A model generated the notes under the pieces. It made no database searches. It saw only the letters and a program-made list of their open reading frames with translations, and was not told the DNA's origin. The translations under genes were made by a program, and so were the position numbers. DNA of 64,000 bases from Melampsora larici-populina 98AG31 (Eukaryota > Basidiomycota > Pucciniomycetes > Pucciniales > Melampsoraceae): NCBI RefSeq assembly GCF_000204055.1, contig NW_006768771.1, forward strand, positions 1,761,681 to 1,825,680, read 5' to 3'. This document shows, piece after piece, positions 1-15,883 of the stretch (its first letter is position 1; each line of letters begins with the position of its first letter).

Positions 1-2127
1 CCTATTGCCGCCGCAGCTCGCAAAAAAGACCTTCGCAACCTACTCGTTGGCGCCATCATTAGCAAGAATCTTCCCTTTTCTATCTTTGAAGGTGATCTCA
101 TGCAGAAAGCGTTGCGTGCTATCTGTCCGTCGTTTTATTGGCCTGGTCGAATGGCAGTCAAGGCCGACTCCGAGGCTCTATTTCTCGACATGGAGCAGAA
201 TCTTATCGACGAGATTTCTCGTGTGCCTGGATCAATTTCAACCGCGACTGACTGCTGGACGAGTGCAGACTTCTCACACACGTATATGGCGATAAACGGT
301 TTTTTTTCAATGGCGATGGCAAGTTTTGCCGACGCCTACTGGCCTTCAAGGTGATGTTTTTTGACATTTCACTATCTCGATTGTGTTTGTTCTCGTATGT
401 TTCATGGGTTTTGTAGCTGACCAAAAGCTTTTTGGTCAATGTTGGACTTGTAGGCTCTCAAAGGTAAACACATCGGTGAAAACCTCGCTAAAGTCTACTG
501 GAAGGCCCTTGATCACGTTGGCGCAGTCCAAAATCACTTCTCTGTGACTGGTGACAACGCGTCATCAAACCGCGCTATGGTCAAACTCCTTTCGGATCGC
601 TACGCTACCATAGGTATCCACTGGCCATTTGAATCGCGTTTCCACGGGTGTATGTGTCATGTCATCAATCTAGTCGCGAAGGACTTTCTTGATGGCATGG
701 GTGAGTTGGCCGACTCCGACCTCGAAGCGTTTAAAACCTCTGGTCTAGCCGACCCTCCAACCTTTTTCGAACCCGATGAGCTACCCAACGCCGACAATGA
801 CGCTCCACCCAACCCTAGTACCAAACGAGATGCTGAGCCCAATGATTCACTTGAAGCCCTTGGCCTAACTCAAGACAATATCGACGATGCAAATATCATT
901 AACCCAGCAAATGCTCTTCGTCAAGGATCGCCAACCACCGCCGTCTCCAATTGTAAGAAGAACTCGACTGTCGTGAGCCGAATACGTGCGTTGGACATGC
1001 ACATCCGCAAAAGCCCTCAAGAGCTTGAGTCGTTCATCAAGATCCGGAACAGTGTACATGATCCGCTCCTCCTTCCGCTCAGCTGCCCTCCAACTCGTTG
1101 GAATTATTTTTATTACGTGGTAAGTCTTTTTATTAGCTCATTGGTGATTGTGTATCCAATTTGACGTTGATATCTCTGAAATAGGTGAAACGAACCCTGC
1201 AGCTCCGCAAATCACTGGAACTTTACACTTCTGACCCAAAGCGTGCCAACCTCGCCATCACGGAATCTGATTGGGCGGCCATCCAGCACATGATGCCCAT
1301 CCTTGATATGTTTGAAACGGCTACCCAGATTTTTCAATCGAACAATGCCACCAAGCAACACGTCCTGCCGGTCCTATGGGCGGTTCAAAAGGTTTTGCAG
1401 ACTCACCAAAAGGTACCAGGCGCATGGGGTCGTGCTTGCAAACGTGCAGAAGATAAGTTAGTGAAGTATCTTAACCGCGAGGTGTCCAACCACCAGACTT
1501 TGGTAGCCACTCTTCTAGACCCAAGCCGTCGTGACACGGATTTTCGCAACCACGTCGATGTTGAGGTTGTTGCTAAACGGTGTCTGCGAGACGAGTATGA
1601 TCTGTGGAAGCCTAGCCCGACTGAAAGCGGACGTGACTCGCCCCCGCCTGAAGCTGAAAGGACACCAACCGGAAGCAAACACCTCCAAGATATTTACTCT
1701 CTCTTGGGAACCTCCAGTATCTACCCACCAGACCTCAACCAACCCGAGTCAGATGAGGTTACTCGATACTTACGCGGAGAAGAACCGGTCCTTCCTAAAG
1801 AGAGTATTGGCAAATACTGGACCGTAAGTTCATTGGTTTCCTCCTCTTTGTTTTCACTTTGGCTTATACATTAACTGACTATCTTATGGTTTCCAGCGCA
1901 TGTCGAAACCGGGTGCCCTTCCGGTCTTGGCTCAGATTGCGCTTCAACACCTCACCATCGCGGCATCAGGCGCCTCGGTGGAGCGCGTGTTCTCGATCTC
2001 GGGGAACATTGCAGTTCCTTCCCGAGGCCGCCTGGAGCCCGATGTCATTTGCCACCTTGTCTTAGTGAGACACTGGCTCACTAACTGTAACGTTCCAGTG
2101 GAGAGTGTTGCTTTACCAAACGCATAA
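1..2127 (+). pseudogene. hAT-family transposase, 5' truncated by the window edge, frameshifted
   Basis: A DNA transposase of the hAT superfamily. My exons are 1-350, 454-1119, 1185-1823 and 1897-2127; the three introns are GT-AG and phase 0. Exon 1 is open to the window start in frame 1 and carries the RNase H-like start (SISTATDCWTSADFSHTYMA). Exon 2 begins GKHIGENLAKVYWKALD and then TGDNASSNRAM, the second catalytic Asp region. Exon 4 holds the hAT C-terminal dimerisation motif SGASVERVFSISGN. The frame breaks in a run of eight T at 300-307: one more T would restore GDGKFCRRLLAFK and a phase-0 exon end. So it is a pseudogene, unless the run is a sequencing error. Family assignment is firm; activity is not expected. 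Confidence 0.88.
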
Positions 2128-2357
2128 CGAGCTCGTTCTGATCATTACATCATTTACAATTGTGTGCTTAAACATTGTTTAACAAATCCGAATGTGTGCT
2201 GATCCGGTGTTTAACAAATTCAATATCCCCACTCTGAAGTTGTGCAAGTGAAGTCAAAGGCTCTTTTTAAGTGAAATACCGACATACCCCAATCGGGGTT
2301 TGTCTCCCTGATCCTCCGTGCCGCGTCCTCAAAGGTCTAACTTCAGAGAGCATACTC

Positions 2358-2421
2358 AATGAGTATTGAGTATACTCATTATGTAATGGGACGTGAGTCT
2401 ACTCTGAGTGAGTAGACTCAC
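2358..2421. repeat. Two adjacent hairpins with identical TGAGT loops
   Basis: Arms 2358-2366 and 2372-2380 (AATGAGTAT / ATACTCATT) flank loop TGAGT. Arms 2393-2404 and 2410-2421 (GTGAGTCTACTC and its complement) flank the same loop. They lie about 230 bp past the hAT stop codon and could be subterminal hairpins of that element. I could not define its terminus or an 8-bp target duplication. The rest of 2128-3932 shows no gene that I can support. Confidence 0.55.
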
Positions 2422-3932
2422 TCTGCGTCGTACTTGAACTACGGGCCATTCTGAGTTCCGGGATCACGCCGCTCACAACCTCAGATACCTTTCGAGTATT
2501 GTACTCGCACTGTAACTTACAGTTTGAGTACAATGAGGGAGTATCCGCCGGGGGGACCCGAGCGGGTGAGTCGGAGTCTACTCATACCTGCATCCCTGCA
2601 TATTTTGTCTATCTTGTGTTTGGAAAAAATCGATATTTGTATAATGTCATGAAGCGTGTTGCTCCCATTGACAGGAGAACGAGGGCATGTCTGGTCACTT
2701 GCAAAAACTTCTTTGTCATGCCTCATGAGTCACATGTCGAAGCAACATCATCTTCCCATGTTCACAGTGACAATCTTTATCAAAAGTTTTCATTCCCACG
2801 ACCGCGCTACCCCAAGCATCCGAATACAAAACAAATCTGCACACAACTCAACTATCATTGCTCTATGAGTCTCTATGTATTCTTATCACCCATCCCACCC
2901 AGCTCACACAGGCCTGGAATTGTGAGATGCGGAATTTTTCTCATCCATGCAAAACCAGACGGCCGGCGGCGGCGCCCGTCCCGTACAGCTTAAAGTTGAC
3001 AAAATGTTTAACAATCTTGAGTTTGGTTGCTCATTTAGGATATGCTAGCATCGATCACACTAACCCATGTAAAATGGACTGACCGAGAGATAGCGATTTT
3101 ACCTTTCACGCTTTCACTTTGTTTTCTAGATTTCCCTGAGCCTTGGCGATTTTCAACTCAGAAGGTGTGGATTGTGTTTTGGTCTAGCCTGTCGCCTGAC
3201 TTTAGGGAAATGAGTACACCGAGGGTCTCTGTTTCCTGGGGCACTAGTCTCACAAACATCAACCTGCACAGATTGGACAAAGTCGCACATCTCCTCTGAA
3301 AGAGCTAAGTATCAAAGAAAGACTTGAAAATTTTGATACTACCTGTGTCCATGAAAATATGGCTAAAACCCTTGGTCAATCATTTATCTTCTCATGTGAC
3401 AAGAAGGTTACAAAATACCACCAGCAGAGTGAGTGAAAATATTTAAATCCAGAGTCGACTGTCAACCAATCCAAAGTTCAAAATAATTTAACCGCCATGA
3501 AGAAAATAATTTACACAGAATCAAGGGCTTTACCAAAGAGTAGTTTGGTCACTCATCAAAAGTTGCTTGCCATTTCTCTTATCATGGATGAGGTCTTTTG
3601 CCGATGAACATGGTATCTACTCTGACGCCGGCCATTTCTTGTGCCTTGCCGTCACAGAGTGGATAGGTCAATCAACAAGATGTTAGGAGAATTTCAAGGC
3701 ACAGCAAGTTTATGGCGACGATGGCCCTATATAGAGCTGACTGGTTCATTGGTACATCCTCCTTGTCTCTCTCCCCACATCCATCACTTCAAAATAAATC
3801 TTACTTTCAATCCACCATCATCCTTTACCTTTTCACAATACCAGTTTTCCGATTGTTCGCCCATCAGGATCACTGGATCACTTCTATAACTGAACCCACC
3901 AAAGCTCAACCTCAACTCTATATCCAATCATC

Positions 3933-4777
3933 ATGCCTTCACCTCTGCACATGTCACTATTCGCCGACTTCAAAGAACAATATGGCCGCTCAAGTCCTGC
4001 TGTAGTTCCAAACGAGCCAGAGCCAATATCGTATTACGCTGAAGTGCTTCTGTCGCTCTCACGAGGGGTCGTTCACCCTGCACCAAACGTCACGCGGACT
4101 CCCCTGCGCGAGCATATCGACCCTACCTTGCTTTCGAACACGAGTATCACATCCTACATGGTTCCCAATCTGCATGGCACAAAGAGCAATCGATCTGAAG
4201 CTCAACAACAGCAGAAACCCTTGAGAAGACTACCTTCCCACGTGGTGAGGACCTCGAAACCTAAAATCTCTTTGAACGAACTCGCGAGTAAGATGGAGAG
4301 GTCATCTCGTGCGATCGCCCTTCACGCTGCTGTGATTTCGGATGCGCTACATGAAGTAACCCCGAACATTGTACACAAGAGACAACGTTCGATGACAGCA
4401 CCTGATACAACAGATCAGAAGAGCTCAAGAACGAACTCAAAAGGCAAATCAACCCGTCCCACTCGATCTCGGAAGCCAAAGGCAAAATCTAATGATAAAG
4501 TCACAAAGGCTTCTTCGCTTATTCCCGATCCTCCCTGCCCACCGATGAAGCGAAAATTAAGACTTTGTCTGGCTAACCAGATCAAGTATTGTGGTTTCAT
4601 ACCGGACGTGAGTGACTAGCAGGACTTTACAAATTAAAGCTTTTGATTTAATTAACTTACCTTGATTTGATGACGTTTTAGAATCAGCAGGACTCGAAAG
4701 AGAACCTCGTCTATGGGCGTTTGTTTGGGGCAAGTGAGGAAAGGCAAATTGATTTGGTAATGAAGAAATCCTCATAG
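3933..4777 (+). CDS. Unrecognised protein, first member of a tandem paralogue family
   Basis: I do not recognise this protein. Exon 1 is 3933-4607 and exon 2 is 4682-4777, with a 74-nt GT-AG intron; without splicing the frame stops at 4619. Visible parts are an N-terminal block (SYYAEVLLSLSR, then a RxHIDPxLL motif), a helical basic block (ELASKMERSSRAIALHAAVI), a long Lys/Ser/Arg-rich linker that looks nuclear, and the block LRLCLANQIK. The same blocks recur in order at 5.8-6.7 kb, so the gene belongs to a local tandem duplication. I considered a mating-type homeodomain gene but see no WFxNxR helix. Start chosen as the first ATG before the conserved block, downstream of CT-rich and TATA-like sequence. 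Confidence 0.6.
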
Positions 4778-5784
4778 TTTCAGTGTGGTCGGCCAAAGAT
4801 GCAAATTGCTACATCGGTAAGTCAGAAGCTCGTAACCTTTCATTGTTCGCGATCATTTAAGCAAACATCTCACATCTCTATCCATTCATCACAGGTTTCC
4901 GATGATCAAAACACGCGACTCCAGAACTCCAAAACCAATGCCTAAAGCTTTGACTTACATTTTTCTTCGGCTCGAGATCATAGTTGTTCAGCTATATACG
5001 GTGTCTTCTTAAAAATCTTATTATTTTCTTAATGTTTGAATCTTGAGCATTTCTTTTTCCTTTCTGCTAATCTTGTTCGTCTGCATTTTCAATATCGTGT
5101 CCTAAGCTTCTCATCAGTGTAAAGCATATCTTTTCTATCAAGCTTGTTTCTTTTTCATCATCAGCTCTATTAGTTCTCTTATCGATTGTATGGGTTCCTT
5201 GAATAGTATTTTCACAGTTTCTTGATATTGAGGTTTGATTGTGTCGTTTTTATCTTATGGCTCTTTTCAGCTTGTATCCTTGTTATGAGAGTTCAGATCA
5301 CCCTCACTGTCGGTGATCCATTACCATACTGTTGCACTAAAGGCTCGAGCTTTCTTCAGCTCTAGGATGCTTATATGTACTGATATCATCTCAACCAGGC
5401 CTATGTACCTTCTGCTTTTCTCGCACCGACACCAAGAAATGCCTCACGGGCTCTGATATCCGTGTGGTTTAAAAGCCGAGCATCATGCATAGACGCGTCT
5501 AAATCGTCATCAGTCGAGATCCGCGAGTCATTAAAACGGGCCACTGGTGTTCATGGGTGATCTTGTGGCTTAGGAAGAGGATACGAGGTGGTAGAACTGA
5601 GACTCAGCTTTGAATTTCCTTTGTGAAAAGCTCGTATGCCACAATGACCCATCTGCTTGGTTGAAGTCAGTCCCAGCAACGGCCACTCTATATACACAGC
5701 TCAACCGCTATCAACATGTTGCCTGATCATCATTCAAAAAGTTTCATAATCTATACGAACTTCATCCAAATCATGCTCCCAACA
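4778..5784. other. Intergenic spacer between tandem paralogues
   Basis: About 1 kb of T/C-rich, stop-dense sequence with no gene I can support. It should contain the 3' region of the upstream paralogue and the promoter of the downstream copies. Confidence 0.5.
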
Positions 5785-5796
5785 TGACCACTCAAC

Positions 5797-6002
5797 TTGA
5801 GCCAAGCTTGTCACTCAACTCGGTTCATAAGTTCCTCTGCACTTCAAGAGCCACTCAAGCCAATGTTGCACTATGTCGAAATACTTCTTTCGCTCTCCAA
5901 AACGGTCTTGCAACCTACGGCAAATGTCATGTTTGGTCATCGCGGCAGAAATATTGACCCATTCTTACTCTCTCATCCAAACTTCATTTCATCTTCAACC
6001 CT
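5797..6002 (+). pseudogene. Partial tandem copy of the unrecognised paralogue family
   Basis: This short open stretch repeats only the N-terminal block of the family: a HYVEILLSLSK segment followed by GRNIDPFLL. It matches the YYxEVLLSLSK and RHIDPxLL segments of both neighbours and then stops. The listed start is not an ATG. It could be a relic of an unequal duplication or an exon of the following copy; I favour a relic, since the same block is repeated 300 bp later. Confidence 0.5.
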
Positions 6003-6670
6003 TTGAAAGTACCAGTTAAGCTTTCCACTCTTGAAATCTTACAAATTCAGACTCCCTTAAATTACAACAAACTGACCTCAAACACGACACCCTTCTCCGA
6101 CATCCCCCAACGAGATGCGCACTCAAATTCGCCTTCAGTCCAAGACACACCCATGCCGATGTCTTACTACATCGAAGTACTTCTTTCGCTCTCCAAGGCA
6201 GTCAAGAACCCCACTACAGAATCAAAGTTCAATCTTCCTGGCCGGCATATTGACCCAGTCTTGCTTCCTAAACAAATTCCTTCATCGAATACGTTGTCGG
6301 ATCCAAAGGAAACTAGCAAACTATCCTCTGCCTCAATGGTAAGGCAGCCAAGACAGAAAATGACGTTGACTGAGTGTGCCCGGAAAATGGAGAGGTCGTA
6401 TCGTGGAATTGCACGTCACGCCTCAGAAATTTCAGACACTTTTAGGGAGCTCGATACTAGTAGGGTTCATAAGAGAGAGCGTACTGTGACCGCCACCGAC
6501 ACAGTAGATCAGAAGAGCACCAAGAAAGGACAAAAGCTCAACCAGCTCGTGCTCCTCGTTCTCGGACAACCTCTTCAAAACCTTCTACACTTCCAAAACT
6601 CCCTGCTCAACCTTCACGGACGGTATTGAAGCCAAGAATACGACTTTGTCTGGCCAACCAAATCAAATAG
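6003..6670 (+). pseudogene. Second full-length tandem paralogue, frameshifted near its 3' end
   Basis: It has the same block order as the gene at 3933: MSYYIEVLLSLSKAV, GRHIDPVLL, the helical block ECARKMERSYRGIARHAS, then HKRERTVTATDTVDQKS. The first in-frame ATG is at 6153. After about 6521-6535 the frame runs out of register and stops at 6629. One frame over, the expected basic Ser/Pro-rich linker and the end block RLCLANQIK are intact and stop at 6670. A single missing base explains this, so the copy is a recent pseudogene or has a sequence error. Function unknown. Confidence 0.55.
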
Positions 6671-7453
6671 TGTATGAAAATCAGACACTATTGGTTAACA
6701 GAACTGTATATGTATCTCACGTTTTTGTGTATGAGTTCTTTCTCCAAATAGCATTCTTTCAAGTTTTATATCAATCTTCAAGTGTCTTTGGCTTGTATCC
6801 TTGTCACAATAGTTTGTTTCTGTCTCCTATCACCTTTGAAATAAGCATCAGAGCTATGTTAAGCTCTATGAAAGTGTCTATGATTCCACTGCCAGACAAA
6901 CCCATATCTTTTGACCATTCTTGGATAGCTACCATTCATCATGAAACTTACCCGATATTGTAAGAGTAACAAACCTGATTGATGGTGTCATTCACTTAAG
7001 AATTTATAGATAAGTAGCATATAATGTGTAATTGACTTTCCTATCTTAGTTGCAAGATAAAATGCAATTAAATTCTCAATAATGAAAAGATCTTCCATCA
7101 AGAACCAATCACATTAGGTTCACCTTCAATAGATGAAGGTATGTTATGCAAAAGGTAATATGAAGAAGTTGAGAGCTAAACCAGTTCATCAAAGACTTTT
7201 TAGTGATTGATAGCTCTCCTCTAAAGTTTCTTTATAGATGTGAAGTAAATTGCCTGTTTATGTACTAGTACTATAAAAAAATATGGATCAGAAGATAAGA
7301 AGCAAAACTCTCCAGATGAAGAAGAAAATGATCATAAAAGACTAGTATAAGGGACACGAAAAAAGGAAAAGTGACAATCTGAAATAATTTATAGATCAAG
7401 TAAAAATCATACAAGAGGCAAAAAAAAGTGTGCACATCTGTGAAATTGTAAAT
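6671..7453. other. AT-rich intergenic region
   Basis: I see no gene, RNA or clear repeat here. Between convergent genes, it should hold both 3' untranslated regions. Confidence 0.5.
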
Positions 7454-8432
7454 CTAATCAACTGGTAAGAGTGTGAATTCCTGCTACAGCAAAAACAGAT
7501 AATAAACAAAGATTTATAGGTAACTTGAGGAAACTCGTAGAACTTGTTTCGTTCTAAGAAATCTCCAAGTCAGTTAACTTGAATAAACTTCAGACAAAAG
7601 CAAACTTGAGACACTATTACTTACAGTAGATAAAGATGTAGTGTTCTGAATCTCAGCCTTCACTGTAGGACTCGAAGAACTAGATCCAATTCCTAAAGAA
7701 TTTACAATATTCACATGAATAATTCTTATTCAAAGCTTTCAGAAGTTGGATGAGAAGTTAAATGATACTGACCCTTAGAACCGTTTGTCGCATGAGGTCC
7801 TACCGCCACTGAGACCAGATCACATCAAATAGAATCATCAAACATCAATTGAAATGGAACTTTGATTGATTTACAGTATTTTTTGTATGTTGCTTACTAG
7901 GAAGAAGACCAGGACAAGTACATTTTCCATCTTCAGATAAAACTCCAGGAATTGATAACGAAATAGGCTGATTGAGTAAAAGAAAAGGTTTAATCTCAAT
8001 TGAAAAAAAATAAGAGTAAGATAAATGACTTACTATAGAGGTAGTAGTAGAGTTCATTGTTTCAGGTAATTTCACACAAGGTATAGATTTATTGAATGTC
8101 GAATTATCTGATTCTGATACATTTTGATCAGACTTATTGAAGTTCAATCCATTGGGATTATCAAGGGTAGGTATTTCTGTAGTGTTTATGATAGAATCCT
8201 ATGAAAATAAAAAATAGGAAACCGTGTAAGTAAACGTTTTCTTAGAAGACATCAAGAATTAGATTTATGATCTAGCTTGTATAGAAGCTATGACTATGTT
8301 TACCTTTGAAGTTGCTGATACGTTGAGATTTAGAACGTTGTCGTCTTTTGGGGGTGAAGCTAATGTTGAAGATAAACTCGCACCCAAAACACAACTCAAG
8401 AGAAAAGATCTGATCGAGATAGATTTAAACAT
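7454..8432 (-). CDS. Candidate secreted protein, six exons, about 165 aa
   Basis: Exons on the minus strand: 8432-8304, 8198-8034, 7967-7898, 7808-7773, 7692-7625 and 7483-7454. All five introns are GT-AG and every phase closes (0, 0, 1, 1, 0). The protein starts with a typical signal peptide (MFKSISIRS, then a hydrophobic stretch, then LASPPKDD), with likely cleavage near residue 25. The mature part is Asn/Ser/Thr-rich, has a CVKLPE segment and a CTC pair, and ends in FTLLPVD. No membrane segment or GPI signal is visible. I recognise no family. A small, cysteine-poor, lineage-specific secreted protein in a rust is an effector candidate; that is inference. At the last junction two acceptors 3 nt apart are possible (7483 or 7480). 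Confidence 0.7.
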
Positions 8433-9834
8433 TCTAATAGATTGCAAAATCAGACAAGAGATCAATGATAACAGTTAAAAAAGAATTTTTATTTTGATGA
8501 CTTCTATTTTGAATGGAAGAAAAGATGGATAAGTGGGAGTGAGTATAGATTTAAAGACAGTTCCACCCAAGATCATAGTAATACATTTATTATCAGTGAA
8601 TCAAGAAGTAAAAAAATCGAAAAAACCCTTTCATCGAATCATAAAAGTTTAATCATCTTTGATATATATATGAGCAACGTATCATAGTGACTTCTTTCAA
8701 ATCTTATCAACCATATATAAATATTACGTGATCTTCACTCAATGGGATATGGATCCAAACCAAAAATGTTGTTTCAGAAAGAATTCTATCGCGCGAAACT
8801 AAAGGATGGATAGTCATCTCTACTTTCTGCAGTGAATACGCAGGTAAGAATGAATTACTTGAAGAACTTTCACAGATGAGCACACATATACGCTTGACTC
8901 CATACAGAGCTCAAGATATAAACAAATCAAAGATATCGGAATTATATATGAATGATATGATATCATACAACCTGGTCCCCTTTGTGTTTCATACAGCTTT
9001 CTATATGTTCTGTTGACAAAGCATATGATTTGTATTGCTACACGGTGTAGCAATAGGTGTAGTACATCTCATATCTTATCATCAATCAAGACATAACCAC
9101 TTCAAGTTTTTTGGGGCACACAACCCATCTATCCCCTAATCCAGGGGTTAACCCTGCTTATAAGTCTCCCCAGCTTGGGCTCGCGTGAAGGGTCAGGCGG
9201 TAAATGAGAATTATTAATGGTTCAAATCCAAATGAAAACTTGCAAAAACAAAACATACAAGTTTATATATGTGGCTTTAAACATCTTTTACTTAAAGTTG
9301 CAAAAATTCCATGACTTGGATCCTGATAAGGAATTCAATTGTAATTCAAAAAAGATATAACTAATTCTTGAGACATGGAAAAAAACTATCAGATTGTATC
9401 CATTTAAGATATACATCATTGAGATAGATACATACATAATTGTACAAAATGAGAACAAGAACAAGAAGGAGAAGGAAAAAAAGGAAAAAAAATGAGAAAC
9501 AACTAAAATGATAAGATTTATTAATGAATTATACATTTGTTTATTTATAAGAATGAAAAAGGAAAACTTCAAAGTGAAAAATGAAAAAGAACATGGATTT
9601 TTTTTTTAAAATATCAAACAATCAGTGTATATATTGATCTTTCTTAATTTGTTTCTCTACAGTTGTTGCTTTATGATCGATGAGATGTAAATAAGTAACC
9701 AAAAATATCTATGAAAAAATCAATTTCTTTAAACCCCCCAATCGATAAACCAAACCCAACCCTCAATCCAAACCAATCACAATCCAAACCGAAAGACCAT
9801 AAACCAAATTCCAAATTTCATAGAAAATCTGTTC
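8433..9834. other. Intergenic region
   Basis: AT-rich and stop-dense. A GC-richer patch at about 9115-9200 does not fold as a tRNA that I can recognise. No gene supported. Confidence 0.45.
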
Positions 9835-10693
9835 TCATGATTCTTTCTCTTCTTTTCCAGGACTAGTTGATCTATGTTTAAAGTCATGATGATAAGTAGG
9901 TGAAGGATTAAGTAAATTAGATTTCGTTCGAACCGGTGTGTTATGATGATCTACATATCTTTCTTTAGGTGGTGGTGATCTATTCGTATCTAATTGTAGT
10001 GAAACATTAGCTAAACCAAAAAAAACAAAAACGAAAAACAAAAAAAATCAGTAAGAAAACAAGAGTCAATTTATGAAGATCTTCTTCTTTAGTAAAGAAG
10101 CTTTTGTGGTCTTGAATAAAATCGGTTTGGTTATAACTTACAACCTTTAAAGTCTTGATCCATTTCAAAAGCATCAGATCCATACATCATCCCAACCTGT
10201 TCATGTTCATGTTCATGATCACCATCCAAAACTCTTTTCCATCCTTTTCTACCAATCCCTTCTTGACCATCATGTTCAACTTTGAATCCATACCTTTCCC
10301 TTTTCAAAATCTTTCTACGTCTTAAAATCCAATACCCAATCCCAATAGCAGACAAAACCAAAACGCCCGAAAAAACTACTACAAGAACAAAACTGATGAT
10401 CATCATGGAATGGAATTAGTGATCGATCGAAACGATTTCTTTTGGATTCGATTTGATTGGAACTTTACTTTGTTTCGGATCCTGAGATGGTAGGACCTGC
10501 ATAAGTTGATTGAGGTGGAAATGCATCATAACTTGTACCTTTGGGTCTATAATACCAAAAGAAATCTTAGTTTTTATAGAACTTGTAAATCGAATGGTTT
10601 CTTGGATGATTTGAAGATGACTTACATGGCTGGATTGTTTGGATCACCAGCAGCTAACCCACCTCGTCTTTCAATTCGATTCGAATTCTTCAT
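9835..10693 (-). CDS. Single-span membrane protein of unknown function
   Basis: Exons: 10693-10626, 10546-10469, 10392-10142 and 10010-9835, about 190 aa, with all phases closing. Residues about 1-48 are polar (IERRGGLAAGDPNNPA, then a Tyr/Pro-containing stretch). A membrane segment follows at about 49-70 (FVLVVVFSGVLVLSAIGIG), then RRRKILKRER, which predicts an outside N-terminus and a cytoplasmic tail. The tail is His/Asp-rich and then Ser/Pro-rich. There is no clear signal peptide at the ATG used, and the frame is open upstream, so an extra 5' exon is possible. The 76-nt intron 10468-10393 joins what could otherwise be two small genes; a CTAAT-type branch site supports splicing. No family recognised. 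Confidence 0.6.
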
Positions 10694-11312
10694 ATCGTTT
10701 GTTTGATTCTTCGATAAATTCCTGAACCAAAACCTACAATCGATTGTGGTGTTATAGAAATCAGGTTTCGATTTGATAGAGTTTGTATTTTGGTCAAGTT
10801 TTTTTTAATTTAATTTTTTGAAACATGTAAAATTAAATTTCCAACCGATTTCCAAACTTAACAACTCTCCAAAGCAACCTAAGACTTCATAGAACACTTC
10901 GGTTGATGAGTCTCCTAACACAACACATATCACATATATGTATTGATATTCACAAAAAAAAATAGACTAAGGTGAGAGCAAAATAAATACAACCTATTAC
11001 ATATCAGTAAGTAAGTCAGGCAGAGAAACAAAATCATCCAGTTTCAATAAAGTAAATCAAACGTTGATTGTAGGTATATCAAACGTATTTTGATTTTTTC
11101 TTTTTACAATATAGGTAGGTAAACTATATAGATTGATTTTTTAAATTAACTTTTGAAATTTAGAGATTACAATATCTTTAAGAAAATGAACAATTAACCA
11201 AAAAAAATAAAACTTTTTCATCCATGAGTAGAACCAATTTTGTTTGCATTGATATCAAACACCACGAATAAAAGGACTAAAGAACACCACCCCAAAGATC
11301 AGTCACCAGAAT
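10694..11312. other. Intergenic region
   Basis: AT-rich, no gene supported. It lies upstream of the membrane protein gene and downstream of the kinase gene. Confidence 0.45.
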
Positions 11313-14787
<3,475 letters not shown>

Positions 14788-15883
14788 TTTAGAGGTGTAG
14801 GCTTTCGACTTGATATAATAATAAAATAAGAATCGGTGACCAAGATGATGATAGGTTCGATAAACACTTGAAGATAGTTGATGATTTGAGATTCAAGTGC
14901 AGTTGTTGATAGATAAGTTGGATGAATGAGTCGAGCTGAAGGTAAATAGCCAATTGAGCAGCTGAAACAGACAGACCCCTCGAGGCTACATGCTAAATTA
15001 CACAATCTGGATCTGTCACTCAGAAATCACTACTGTCGTCTTGGTAAAAACCTGTGAAACCCATGAATACACCGTGGACCTATAAAGGTGAGAGCTCACG
15101 CAGAGTATGTCACAGTTCTGTCAAAAGGCCTTATGAAACCCATACAAACATTTTCCTCGTCTCTTCCATTTGTGGAAAATTCTGATCATGGATACAACTT
15201 GCATTTGATTGTGTCCTTCTTCTGACCTGAAGTAGCTGCCTATTCGTACCGTATATTTGCCCAAAGCCAAGTTTCCCTCCAAGCAGAACATCAAACCTTC
15301 AAATAAATTGCATTTTCCTGCTGCCTCAATCAGAATCAGATTGCTCTGTGGTCTGTCCCAGCCCGAATTCCAGACCCGTGGACTCAGGGTAGGTTGATAC
15401 CTTTATATAAATCAACTGGCACGGCTCCCATGGAAGCGTATGATATGTTGACAGTGGCATAGGATTGCAACGCGAGGTTTCACGTGGATATGACCTTTGA
15501 TTGATTTGCGCTCAGTGGCTTTTAGGATGTTTGAAATGATGTTCAGTTCCTTTGAAGTGTGAAGTAAGAAATTGTTTTGACTGTTAAATAAGAGCCCATT
15601 GATGATCTAGACAAAGAAATGAGAAGTTCAGGTGAGTGAAACCATACTAAGTACATATATATTACAAGTTGAAGATTGGTGAGATTATGGTTTATGACAA
15701 GTGTTGAGAGTATAAATGATGACTGTGTTTCAAACTGAACTTCACTGAGTATACCGACCACTTTGACCAGCAACAACTGAACCACTTCAACTTCAACTTC
15801 AAACCATTTCTTTTACATAGTTGGTCAATTGATTGATATAAAGTACTCAGATAGCAAGACTCAGTTCAACCAAAAAAAAGATA
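14788..15883. other. Divergent promoter region
   Basis: Between the minus-strand kinase gene and the plus-strand gene at 15884. It should hold both promoters, with CT-rich stretches near each start. No gene supported. Confidence 0.45.

Noticed and set aside
2499..2993. 164-codon open frame on the plus strand
   Set aside because: Low-complexity composition, no domain, no splice support, and stop-dense overlapping sequence on both sides; looks like chance.
3933..6670. Mating-type homeodomain locus
   Set aside because: Genes are co-oriented, not divergent, and no homeodomain recognition helix is present.
9115..9200. Possible tRNA gene in the GC-richer patch
   Set aside because: No B box and no cloverleaf could be drawn.
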